Shown here piece after piece: positions 1 to 5,971 of a DNA stretch of 7,178 nucleotides. The stretch's first letter is position 1. Every line of letters begins with the position of its first letter. The stretch comes from Bacillota bacterium (lineage in GTDB: Bacteria; Vulcanimicrobiota; JAMDEM01): the NCBI GenBank assembly GCA_023486985.1, contig JAMDEM010000128.1:1-7178 (forward strand), given 5' to 3'. Position numbers and translations under genes: made by a program. The notes beneath the pieces were generated by a model. It was given only the letters and a program-made list of their open reading frames with translations, was not told the DNA's origin and ran no database searches.

Positions 1-297
1 CATATCCCTCAGTACGGCTATCTCAACCTTTGAAGCCGAGGTTATAAAAAGGTAATCAATAATGTCTCTTACGCGCCTTGCATTAACGGTTAAAATTTTA
101 TCTCCCTTTTTAACGCCTGCGCGCTCCGCAATGCTTCCCGGGACAACTGCAGAAATCTCAGTATATCTGATTGTTTCTTTTTCAGGCATAACAGGCTGAC
201 GGGGTTTTTGCGGCTGCTTTTGATGAAGGGGAGTTATATTCGAAATGCTTCTGGTCCGTAATTCTTTTGCAGTGGGATTTAAAACCTTGCTTTTCAT
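1..297 (-). CDS. PDZ/DUF512-family protein, N-terminal fragment (runs off window)
   Basis: Only the first 99 codons are present; the frame is open to the window edge. Residues about 44-99 read as a PDZ-like module, with VVPGSIAERAGVKKGDKIL followed by DIIDYLFIT. That combination is characteristic of the DUF512 proteins found downstream of cmk/plsC in many Bacillota-like genomes. In that family the PDZ part is followed by a radical-SAM-like, Fe-S-binding region and then DUF512; those parts lie outside this window, so their presence is inferred. The first 40 residues form a basic, Pro/Gln-rich extension with no signal peptide, so the protein should be cytoplasmic. The ATG is 4 nt after the plsC stop with only a weak GAAGAG Shine-Dalgarno, which suggests translational coupling. 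The molecular role of DUF512 proteins is not established. Identification rests on the PDZ and DIIDYLF signature plus gene order. Confidence 0.8.
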   Translation of the reverse strand, partial: MKSKVLNPTAKELRTRSISNITPLHQKQPQKPRQPVMPEKETIRYTEISAVVPGSIAERAGVKKGDKILTVNARRVRDIIDYLFITSASKVEIAVLRDM

Positions 298-301
298 AAA
301 T

Positions 302-931
302 CTACTCTTCAACCAACTTTCTTATTTCTTCCATTACTTTATCCAGTATAGTTTTCAATTGCTCCCTGTCAGCCCTGGGCTGCAAAGAAACTTCTATAGG
401 TTTTCCTATCTTTACTTTTATTTTTGAAAACTTTGGAATTATGCCTTTCATTTGAAAAACTCCAATGTTTCCTCTTATGCCCATCGGCAGAATAGGCACT
501 CCGGCTTTTGCTGCAAGCATGGCAGCGCCTATCTCGGCGTCCTTCATCGTTCCTGATTTTGAGCGGGTGCCTTGAGGAAAAATTCCCACTACCTCGCCGG
601 AAGATAAATACTCTATGGCTTTTCTTATCGCGCTACGGTCAGCCGTTCCCCTGGCAACAGGAAAATTACCCATGCGGCTTATGCAAAAACCCAGTACCGG
701 CACCTTAAAAAGTTCTTTCTTTGCCATAAAATGAACCTGCCGCTCAAACGAAGCACCCATAACCGGAGGATCCAGATAACTGGAGTGATTGGAAGCAATC
801 AATACTCCGCCTTCCTGCGGAAGATTTTCAGCACCTTCAACTTCCAGGCGCCAGAAAATCTTAAGAACCACATAGCATAAAAAGCGGCCAATCCTGTATG
901 GAAAACGCGATTTATCAAAAGCAGAAATCAG
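302..931 (-). CDS. plsC: 1-acyl-sn-glycerol-3-phosphate acyltransferase (PlsC/LPLAT family)
   Basis: Transfers an acyl chain to lysophosphatidic acid to give phosphatidic acid, the second acylation in phospholipid synthesis at the inner face of the membrane. Family motifs, numbered from the GTG at 871: NHSSYLD at 28-34 (the catalytic HX4D, H29/D34), an FPVARG-type block at 70-75, and FPQGTRS at 98-104 (usually FPEGTRS; here Gln replaces Glu). A C-terminal PILPMGIRG block follows. The first conventional start, GTG 871, has no Shine-Dalgarno and gives 189 aa. The frame stays open upstream and encodes FPYRIGRFLCYVVLKIFWRL, the hydrophobic/basic lead-in normal for PlsC. An in-frame CTG at 931 overlaps the cmk TGA (CTGA) and sits 4 nt after AGGAG. 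I therefore extend to CTG, giving 209 aa; ATT at 928 is another possible start. The product call is secure; the exact start is inferred. Confidence 0.92.
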   Translation of the reverse strand: MISAFDKSRFPYRIGRFLCYVVLKIFWRLEVEGAENLPQEGGVLIASNHSSYLDPPVMGASFERQVHFMAKKELFKVPVLGFCISRMGNFPVARGTADRSAIRKAIEYLSSGEVVGIFPQGTRSKSGTMKDAEIGAAMLAAKAGVPILPMGIRGNIGVFQMKGIIPKFSKIKVKIGKPIEVSLQPRADREQLKTILDKVMEEIRKLVEE

Positions 932-1620
932 AACTCTCCTGCCTTTCTTCTGCTTCCTATTATCTCAAGAATTTTATTCACAACCTCGTCAATTGTCATA
1001 GAAGTGCTGTCAATTATCACTGCATCCTCTGCAGGCTTTAGAGGAGAATCTTCCCTTGATGAATCTATTTTATCCCTTACCTTTACGCTCTCGTTTGCCA
1101 AAGCCGGGTCAACCGCCCTGCCTTCATCCTCCATCTGCAAAAATCTCCGCCTGGCTCTTTCTCCGGCTGAAGCAGTAAGAAAAATCTTTACCGGGGCATC
1201 GCGAAGAACAACTGTTCCAATATCCCTGCCGGTCATCACCACTCCGCCGGATTCTGCCATCCTGCGCTGCTGCTCCACAAGAATCCTTCTAATGGGGCTT
1301 ACCTTTGCAAGAAGGGAAACTTTAAGGCTTACCTCAGGCGAAGTAAGTTCTCCGGTAATTTCTTTACCGTCAACAAACACTCTATACCCAACCGGATGTT
1401 CCAAATCCGGCTGAATCTTCATCTTTAATTTCCCGGTTACCGCCAGAAGCGCTTCTTCATCATTGAAGCCTGCATTTTCCTTTAATGCCTTCCATGCGGC
1501 CGCCCTGTACATGGCGCCTGTATCAATATAAATAAAACCAAGAATTTTTGCTAACGATATGGCAATGGTGCTCTTGCCAGAACCAGCAGGGCCGTCAATG
1601 GCAATATTAAACTTTTCCAA
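928..1620 (-). CDS. cmk: Cytidylate kinase
   Basis: Phosphorylates CMP and dCMP with ATP in the cytoplasm, recycling pyrimidine nucleotides for RNA, DNA and CDP-lipid synthesis. The 230 residues match the usual length of the family. Visible motifs are the P-loop GPAGSGKST at 10-18, DTGAMYR at 33-39 (CMP-binding region), the CMP-kinase-specific insert with VFVDGKEIT, GRDIGTVV, and the Arg-rich lid ERARRRF, followed by DSSREDSPLKPAEDAVIIDST near the C-terminus. The start codon is TTG with an excellent GGAGGAG 5 nt upstream, contained in the last codons and stop of the preceding M16 gene; the intergenic gap is only 2 nt. Its stop codon overlaps the probable CTG start of plsC. cmk followed by plsC is a common pairing; the M16 genes in front of it are not. 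Confidence 0.97.
   Translation of the reverse strand: MEKFNIAIDGPAGSGKSTIAISLAKILGFIYIDTGAMYRAAAWKALKENAGFNDEEALLAVTGKLKMKIQPDLEHPVGYRVFVDGKEITGELTSPEVSLKVSLLAKVSPIRRILVEQQRRMAESGGVVMTGRDIGTVVLRDAPVKIFLTASAGERARRRFLQMEDEGRAVDPALANESVKVRDKIDSSREDSPLKPAEDAVIIDSTSMTIDEVVNKILEIIGSRRKAGEF
936..940 (-). promoter_or_regulatory. Ribosome binding site supporting an upstream, non-ATG start of plsC
   Basis: AGGAG inside the end of cmk, 4 nt before CTG 931 and 7 nt before ATT 928. There is no ATG, GTG or TTG in the plsC frame between the upstream in-frame stop at 967-965 and GTG 871. Confidence 0.5.
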
Positions 1621-1622
1621 AC

Positions 1623-2954
1623 CTACTCCTCCATAAGCTGACCGGGGTTTTGCTGGCCGGGTAAAACTATAACCATAATGTAATTTTTCAAATATTTGTT
1701 GGCAACAGCCTTTATCTGTTCAGATGTCACTTCTTTAATTTTTTTTTCAAAATTCTCATCCGCCATGTAGCCTTCGCCCTGAATCTCTGCCGAGCCCAGA
1801 CTTTCAGCCTTGCCCCGGTCGGTTTCCCTTTCCAGGAGATAGCCGCCGATAACCTTTTGCTTTACCTGCTCAAGCTGAAAATCAGGGATGCCGCTTGATT
1901 TTATCTGGGAAATTTCATACAGAATGCGCCTTTTGCTTTCCATAATCTTGTCCGGCGTGGTAACTATATAAGCAATGAAATGGCTGGGACCTTCCAAAGA
2001 AGGATAAAAAGCTCCAAGGTCATAAGCCATTCCCCTTTTTTCTCTCAATTCCGTCCAGATTCTGGAACTCAAGCCCTCGCCAAGATAGGAGTAAATAAGT
2101 TTCATTGCATAATAATCTTCGGAAATCACTTCAGGCGCCTGGTATCCTATGAAAAGCCAGGAAAGATTGCCGCTGCTGGAAAGATAAATCTCTCTTTCTT
2201 CATTAGGCGGCTCCCAGGTAATTTCAATGGGCCTCGGGTTTGAAGGATTAAAATTCTTAAAAACTTTTTTCACTGTCTCTTTTACTTCATTTTTATTTAT
2301 ATTGCCGGAAACCGCTATAACCATGCGGTTTGGTACATAATAAGTGCGGTAAAAGTCTAAAATATTGTCTCTCGTTAAATTTTTAATTGCCTTTGCCATG
2401 CCAAGAATTGGCTGGCGGTAAGGGTGATAGCGATAAAAATTCTGAAGGAATATATTGTAAATAGCAGTGAAAGCGCTTTGCTCTCCTTCAATTTGTTCGA
2501 TTATATTTTTCTTTTCCTTGTCTATCTCCGCCTGTTCAAATCTGGGATTACTTAAAACTTCCCCCAGAATCTGGACGGCGTGGACAAAGTTCTTGCTGGT
2601 TGTGGTGCAGCTTATTTCAGCAAAATCAGGCGATGAGCTCGCGCTCATCATAATTCCGTTGAGCTCCAGCATTTCGGCAATCTGCTGTGAGTTGTATTTG
2701 CCTGCGCCTTTTAAAATCAAATTTTGTATCAGGTTTATAATGCCCGCATTCTGGTCTGTTTCATGAAGCAAGCCTGCATTAATAAAAACTTCAATGCTCA
2801 CGATGTCATTTTCATGCTCTTCCTGGGTAAGAAGCACCATGCCGTTTGGCAGGTCAAGGCGGGAGACACTCTGTTCCTGGGCAAATGAGGGGGCAGAAAC
2901 AATAATAAATGCAATTAATAACGGCAGAATCAAGCCATGAATTTTTCTTCTCAT
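1623..2954 (-). CDS. Exported M16-family peptidase-like protein, non-catalytic subunit (zinc site replaced by N/Q/N/Q)
   Basis: A 443-aa protein with a clear signal peptide (MRRK, hydrophobic core to about residue 22, cleavage likely after SFA-25), so it acts outside the cytoplasmic membrane. The body has the two-domain M16 (pitrilysin/MPP-like) layout: LPNGMVLL at 35-42, GIINLIQNLILKGAG where the zinc motif belongs, YYVPNRMVIAVSGN at 205-218 before domain 2, and REKRGMAYDLGAFY at 304-317. The canonical HxxEH is N74-L-I-Q77-N78, and the distal Glu, expected 76 residues after the last His, is Q154. Zinc-dependent catalysis is therefore not expected. The C-terminal substrate-binding pair R307/Y311 is intact. 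This pattern is that of the non-catalytic partner in heterodimeric M16 enzymes, as in alpha/beta mitochondrial processing peptidase. The ATG overlaps the previous stop (ATGA); AGGAG lies 12 nt upstream, so coupling probably matters. It pairs with the neighbouring active subunit. Confidence 0.93.
   Translation of the reverse strand: MRRKIHGLILPLLIAFIIVSAPSFAQEQSVSRLDLPNGMVLLTQEEHENDIVSIEVFINAGLLHETDQNAGIINLIQNLILKGAGKYNSQQIAEMLELNGIMMSASSSPDFAEISCTTTSKNFVHAVQILGEVLSNPRFEQAEIDKEKKNIIEQIEGEQSAFTAIYNIFLQNFYRYHPYRQPILGMAKAIKNLTRDNILDFYRTYYVPNRMVIAVSGNINKNEVKETVKKVFKNFNPSNPRPIEITWEPPNEEREIYLSSSGNLSWLFIGYQAPEVISEDYYAMKLIYSYLGEGLSSRIWTELREKRGMAYDLGAFYPSLEGPSHFIAYIVTTPDKIMESKRRILYEISQIKSSGIPDFQLEQVKQKVIGGYLLERETDRGKAESLGSAEIQGEGYMADENFEKKIKEVTSEQIKAVANKYLKNYIMVIVLPGQQNPGQLMEE
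1626..1632 (-). promoter_or_regulatory. Strong ribosome binding site for the TTG start of cmk
   Basis: GGAGGAG on the minus strand, 5 nt before TTG 1620. It doubles as the two final Glu codons region and stop of the preceding M16 gene, so ribosomes finishing that gene are placed at the cmk start. Confidence 0.75.
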
Positions 2955-4276
2955 TCTTTATCTTCGCTCCTGGGTTTTATTAATAGATAAACATAGTTGG
3001 TAAAATATTTGTTTGCAACTTCCGTTATTCTTTTTCTGTTCACTCTGGAAATATTATCAAGGTATGTATTGGCAAAATCCACCGAGTCAACTGTTTCATA
3101 AAAACCATAGGTGGAGGCTTTGCCGGCATTTGTTTCATTGCCGAATTCATAAGTATTAATAAGAAAATTCTTTGCCCGTAAAATATCGGTATCAGAAAAT
3201 TTTCCTGCTTTTACATCATTGATAATTTTAAAAACTTCAGTCTTTGCTTTGTCAACATTTTCCGGGGGGAGATTTGCCGTTATCATAAAAAGCCCCGGAT
3301 ACTTCATAGTTTGAAAATCAGCTCCGATTGACCAGACCAGCCCTTCTTTATCTTCAATCTCACGGTTCAGAATTGCTCCACTGCCCTCGCCCATCATAAA
3401 AGTTAAAACATCAAGAGCGTAAATGTCTTCCCTGTCCTTTATTCCCGGCGCCCTGTAAGCAACAGCAAACATGGCATTTTTTGTTCTTTTTTCTACAACC
3501 TTTTCTATGTTGCCGGTCAGGGGCGGTTCCTCGGGAATTTCAGGAGGAGTAAAAGAATCGGATTTATAGTCGGCAAACTGCTTTTTCAGGTAGCTTAACA
3601 CATTTTCTCTCTTTACATCCCCGATAATAAGCACAATTGTATTCTGGGGAACGTAAAATCTTTTTTTATACGCAATGAAATCATCCCTGTTCAGCCTGCC
3701 AACTGTTTCCATCGTTCCAATAACAGACATTTTGTAAGGATGAACTTGATAAGCCAGGGTAAAGAGCTTATTTGCCAAGTAGCTTGAGGGGCTTTCCTCG
3801 GTCAGCCTCATTTCGTCAAGAACAACTTTTCTTTCCTGGTCCACTTCGTCAGCTTCAAAATTATTGTTTTTCAGAGAGTCAGCCAGAATCTCAACTGCCT
3901 CCCGCCAGTATTTGCTTGGGATATTAATATAAAAGTGGGTCATGTCTTTTGTAGTTTCAGCGTTAGTCTGCCCCCCGAGAGATTCAATTTCGGACTTCAT
4001 CTGAGCGCCGGTCCGCTGTCCTGTGCCCCGGAAAAAGAGGTGTTCGTAAAAATGCGAAATGCCGCTTATTTTCGAATCTTCGGTAAATCCGCCGGCGCGG
4101 ACAAATATGTTTACCGAAACCAGGGGCGAGGAATGAACTTCCTGAACAATTACTGTAAGACCGTTATCAAGCGTGTCTTTATATATAGAAGATGCAGCAA
4201 AAGTTAACGATGTTCCTGCAGATAAGAATACTATAAAAACAAGAAAAAACAAAAAAAAGCTTGCAATTTTTTTCAA
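2951..4276 (-). CDS. Exported M16-family zinc metallopeptidase, catalytic subunit
   Basis: Predicted zinc endopeptidase of the inverzincin (M16) family, about 441 aa. After a signal peptide (LKKI, long Phe/Leu core, cleavage around TFAA-SS) comes LDNGLTVIVQE and then GISHFYEHLFFRGTG. H75, E78 and H79 form HxxEH, and E155, 76 residues after H79, is the third ligand. YVPQNTIVLIIGD precedes the second domain. Where M16 proteins usually have R-G-L-x-Y in domain 2, this one has E311-G-L-V-W315, so the substrate-binding Arg/Tyr pair is missing and must come from a partner, evidently the next gene. An in-frame ATG at 4318 would add 14 non-signal-like residues and lies inside the promoter. TTG at 4276 has GGAGG exactly 7 nt upstream and starts directly at the signal peptide, so I chose it. 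It is the first gene of the minus-strand operon and overlaps the next by 4 nt. Confidence 0.94.
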   Translation of the reverse strand: MKKIASFFLFFLVFIVFLSAGTSLTFAASSIYKDTLDNGLTVIVQEVHSSPLVSVNIFVRAGGFTEDSKISGISHFYEHLFFRGTGQRTGAQMKSEIESLGGQTNAETTKDMTHFYINIPSKYWREAVEILADSLKNNNFEADEVDQERKVVLDEMRLTEESPSSYLANKLFTLAYQVHPYKMSVIGTMETVGRLNRDDFIAYKKRFYVPQNTIVLIIGDVKRENVLSYLKKQFADYKSDSFTPPEIPEEPPLTGNIEKVVEKRTKNAMFAVAYRAPGIKDREDIYALDVLTFMMGEGSGAILNREIEDKEGLVWSIGADFQTMKYPGLFMITANLPPENVDKAKTEVFKIINDVKAGKFSDTDILRAKNFLINTYEFGNETNAGKASTYGFYETVDSVDFANTYLDNISRVNRKRITEVANKYFTNYVYLLIKPRSEDKE

Positions 4277-4283
4277 ATGGGTT

Positions 4284-4288
4284 CCTCC
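4284..4288 (-). promoter_or_regulatory. Ribosome binding site deciding the TTG start of the M16 catalytic subunit
   Basis: GGAGG on the minus strand, 7 nt before TTG 4276. No comparable Shine-Dalgarno precedes the longer ATG reading at 4318, which supports the shorter protein. Confidence 0.75.
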
Positions 4289-4303
4289 ACACTTTTTGAA
4301 GTC

Positions 4304-4332
4304 CTTATATTCTATCATATATTAACTGTTAA
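4304..4332 (-). promoter_or_regulatory. Sigma-70-type promoter for the M16-cmk-plsC-DUF512 operon
   Basis: On the minus strand TTAACA (4332-4327, 5 of 6 consensus bases) is separated by 17 nt from TATAAG (4309-4304, 5 of 6). Transcription would begin near 4298, giving a leader of about 20 nt that ends in the GGAGG and TTG start. An overlapping alternative, TTGCCT (4338-4333) with an 18-nt spacer to TAGAAT (4314-4309), is also possible. It is the only good promoter I see ahead of the five minus-strand genes. Confidence 0.55.
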
Positions 4333-4462
4333 AGGCAACCTTACCTGCAATAATGCCGGGGAATGCAGCAGGTGAAAAATTGTTCGCAAAAAATCAATAC
4401 AGAAGGAGAGAGGTTTGAAAAACAGAAATTATGAGGAATCGTTTTAAAAAGGAGGAACTATT

Positions 4463-5599
4463 ATGAAACGGACATCATTTTTAATAGCTGTAATAGTCAC
4501 GGTAATCCTTACAGCCGGCTTATGTTATGCCCAGGACGCTTCAACTTATTACAATCAGGGCTCTGATTATTTGAAGAACGGCCAATATGAGCAGGCGCTT
4601 GCTTCCTTCAAAGAGGCAGTCCGTCTTGCTCCTGACAGTTCTGGCGGATTCTTCGGGCTGGGAGCTTCTTATTATTTTCTTTCCCGTTACACCGAAGCAA
4701 TTGATGCCTTCAAAGAGGCTATAAGGCTTGAGCCCGGATTTTCGGGAGCTTACTGGATGATGGGCGACTCTTACTTTGAACTCAAGCGCTACCAGGAAGC
4801 TGTGGATGCATTAAAGGAGGCGATACGCTTCAAGCCTGATCTTACAGAAGCTTATTTCAAGCTGGGCAAATCTTACGTCCTTCTTTACCGTTATCAGGAA
4901 GGGATGGATGCATTAAGAGAAACTTTGCGGCTGGATCCTAACTATACAGAAGCTTATGCTGCACTTGGAAGCGCTTACCTGCTTACCACATCCTATCAGG
5001 AAGCCATAGAAAATTTTAAAGCTTACCTGCGCCTTAAGCCTGACGACAGTCAAATTCATTACTTCCTGGGCAACGCTTATTATTACCTCAAGCAATATCA
5101 GGAAGCCATGAATTCTTTCAAGGAAGCTCTGCGCCTCAAGCCAAATTATGCCGAAGCAAATTATATGGTTGGTGAAACTTATTTTGAACTTAAAAATTTT
5201 GGGGAAGCGGTAAATTTCCTTAATGAAGCCATACGTAACGACCCTAATTACCCGGAAGCAAACTTCGAGCTGGGAAGAGCCTTCTTGAATCTCGACCGTT
5301 ACGAAGAAGCCATTAGCGCATACAAAGAAGCGATACGCCTCAAACCTGACTATGCATCAGCTTATTTTGGCACGGGCATCGCTTATATCTCACTTGGAAA
5401 AAATAAGGAAGCTATTGAACCTTTAAAAGAGGCTCTACGCCTTAAACCTGATTTCAAAGAAGCTCACTTCAGCCTTGGCCTGGCTTATGTTGCGACAGGT
5501 GATAAAGCTTCTGCCTCAAAAGAATATGAGACGCTGAAAAACCTTGATAAAAAACTTGCCGAATCATTATACAAGGCTATAAATAAGGATAACCAATAA
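4463..5599 (+). CDS. Exported tetratricopeptide-repeat protein with ten TPRs
   Basis: 378 aa. Residues 1-23 are a signal peptide (MKR, hydrophobic core, cleavage after CYA). The Cys at 21 is not in a lipobox because Leu precedes it, so a soluble exported or periplasmic protein is expected. From residue 25 to 364 the sequence is ten consecutive TPR units of exactly 34 residues with no gaps. Each has the W/Y-x-x-L/M-G, Y and A-x-x-x-F/Y-x-E-A-I/L-R-L-x-P consensus; only 14 residues follow. The pitch is visible in DNA as a degenerate 102-bp tandem repeat. TPR arrays bind peptides or partner proteins and have no enzymatic activity of their own; the partner here is unknown. A strong GGAGGA lies 7 nt before the ATG. 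The gene is divergent from the M16 operon, whose exported products are possible but unproven partners. Confidence 0.95.
   Translation: MKRTSFLIAVIVTVILTAGLCYAQDASTYYNQGSDYLKNGQYEQALASFKEAVRLAPDSSGGFFGLGASYYFLSRYTEAIDAFKEAIRLEPGFSGAYWMMGDSYFELKRYQEAVDALKEAIRFKPDLTEAYFKLGKSYVLLYRYQEGMDALRETLRLDPNYTEAYAALGSAYLLTTSYQEAIENFKAYLRLKPDDSQIHYFLGNAYYYLKQYQEAMNSFKEALRLKPNYAEANYMVGETYFELKNFGEAVNFLNEAIRNDPNYPEANFELGRAFLNLDRYEEAISAYKEAIRLKPDYASAYFGTGIAYISLGKNKEAIEPLKEALRLKPDFKEAHFSLGLAYVATGDKASASKEYETLKNLDKKLAESLYKAINKDNQ
4537..5554 (+). repeat. Ten-fold degenerate 102-bp tandem repeat (TPR coding units)
   Basis: Ten in-frame units, each encoding 34 residues, run from codon 25 to codon 364. Units share recurring words such as CAGGAAGC and GAGGC/GAAGC-AT-ACGC but are clearly diverged from each other, so the array is old rather than a fresh amplification. 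Confidence 0.85.
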
Positions 5600-5621
5600 A
5601 TAAACTAATGCAATTAAATGA

Positions 5622-5646
5622 AGATGCCGGGCATAACCCGGCATCT
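5622..5646 (+). other. Perfect 10-bp GC-rich stem-loop after the TPR gene
   Basis: AGATGCCGGG and CCCGGCATCT pair perfectly around a 5-nt CATAA loop, 22 nt after the TPR stop. No T-run follows, so it is not a canonical intrinsic terminator alone. It could protect the mRNA 3' end or act together with the terminator just downstream. Confidence 0.75.
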
Positions 5647-5669
5647 CACGGCAAGGGATATTTATTATT

Positions 5670-5713
5670 CCCAGAATAATTCTGGGCTTTCCATAAGCCT
5701 TTATTATTTTTTT
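5670..5713 (+). terminator. Probable intrinsic terminator of the TPR gene, with overlapping alternative hairpin
   Basis: GGCTT-TCCAT-AAGCC (5685-5699) forms a 5-bp stem directly followed by a T-rich tract (5700-5713) ending in seven Ts. A second hairpin, CCCAGA-ATAAT-TCTGGG (5670-5686), shares two bases with it, so full-length versions of the two exclude each other. Termination of plus-strand transcription from the TPR gene is the likely function. Confidence 0.55.
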
Positions 5714-5839
5714 GGAAAACCCCTGTCCAACCTCTTTATCACGACAATCGCAAAAATGTAAATGAAAAATTCAGCATTACAACCAAACAAATAGAGGCTG
5801 CACCCTAAAGTCATTGCGAAGAACGGAAATCCCCCTATA

Positions 5840-5907
5840 AAACCTGTAGGGGACGGGTTTATTCCGACCCAATTTGCAACCGGGATGAGGGAATTGCAAA
5901 CAGGTTT
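5840..5907 (+). repeat. Small element with nested inverted repeats
   Basis: The ends AAACCTGT (5840-5847) and ACAGGTTT (5900-5907) are perfect 8-bp inverted repeats. Inside are an imperfect hairpin, GGACGG against CCGACC with one A-A mismatch (5851-5869), and a 7-bp hairpin TTTGCAA/TTGCAAA (5873-5900) with a 14-nt loop. The layout, a closing stem with two inner arms, resembles non-autonomous dispersed repeats. No target-site duplication is evident. Confidence 0.5.
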
Positions 5908-5909
5908 AA

Positions 5910-5937
5910 TTACCAGAAATTACGGAAACAATATAAA
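5910..5937 (+). promoter_or_regulatory. Possible sigma-70-type promoter of the cupredoxin gene
   Basis: TTACCA (5910-5915, 4 of 6) lies 16 nt before TATAAA (5932-5937, 5 of 6), 35 nt ahead of the start codon. The -35 box directly abuts the inverted-repeat element on its left. A promoter is needed here because a terminator precedes it, but this exact placement is tentative. Confidence 0.35.
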
Positions 5938-5971
5938 GGGAAGAATAAAATTTTTTTATAAAGGAGTATCT

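Larger units (their letters stand above)
5600..5971 (+). other. Intergenic region of 372 nt: stem-loop, terminator, repeat remnants, promoter
   Basis: No convincing gene is present. In order it holds a perfect 10-bp stem-loop (5622-5646), overlapping hairpins with a T-rich tract (5670-5713), and an unremarkable AT-rich stretch (5714-5810). Then come TCATTGCGA at about 5812, a word common in dispersed intergenic repeats, a nested inverted-repeat element (5840-5907), a possible promoter (5910-5937) and the ribosome binding site of the cupredoxin gene. Confidence 0.7.

Noticed and set aside
1004..1414. Plus-strand open frame of 136 codons inside cmk
   Set aside because: It is antisense to a fully conserved kinase, has no ribosome binding site and no recognisable domain; a shadow of the cmk frame. 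Other open frames opposite plsC, the M16 genes, TPR and cupredoxin genes were dropped for the same reason.
4277..4318. ATG 4318 as start of the catalytic M16 gene
   Set aside because: It lies in the promoter spacer, has no Shine-Dalgarno, and puts 14 charged residues before the signal peptide.
4463..4531. Lipoprotein signal in the TPR protein (Cys 21)
   Set aside because: The residue before the Cys is Leu, not Gly/Ala/Ser, and a better signal peptidase I site (CYA) follows at once.
5885..5971. ATG 5885 as start of the cupredoxin gene
   Set aside because: It lies within the loop of an inverted-repeat element, lacks a ribosome binding site, and would bury the signal peptide 29 residues inside the protein.
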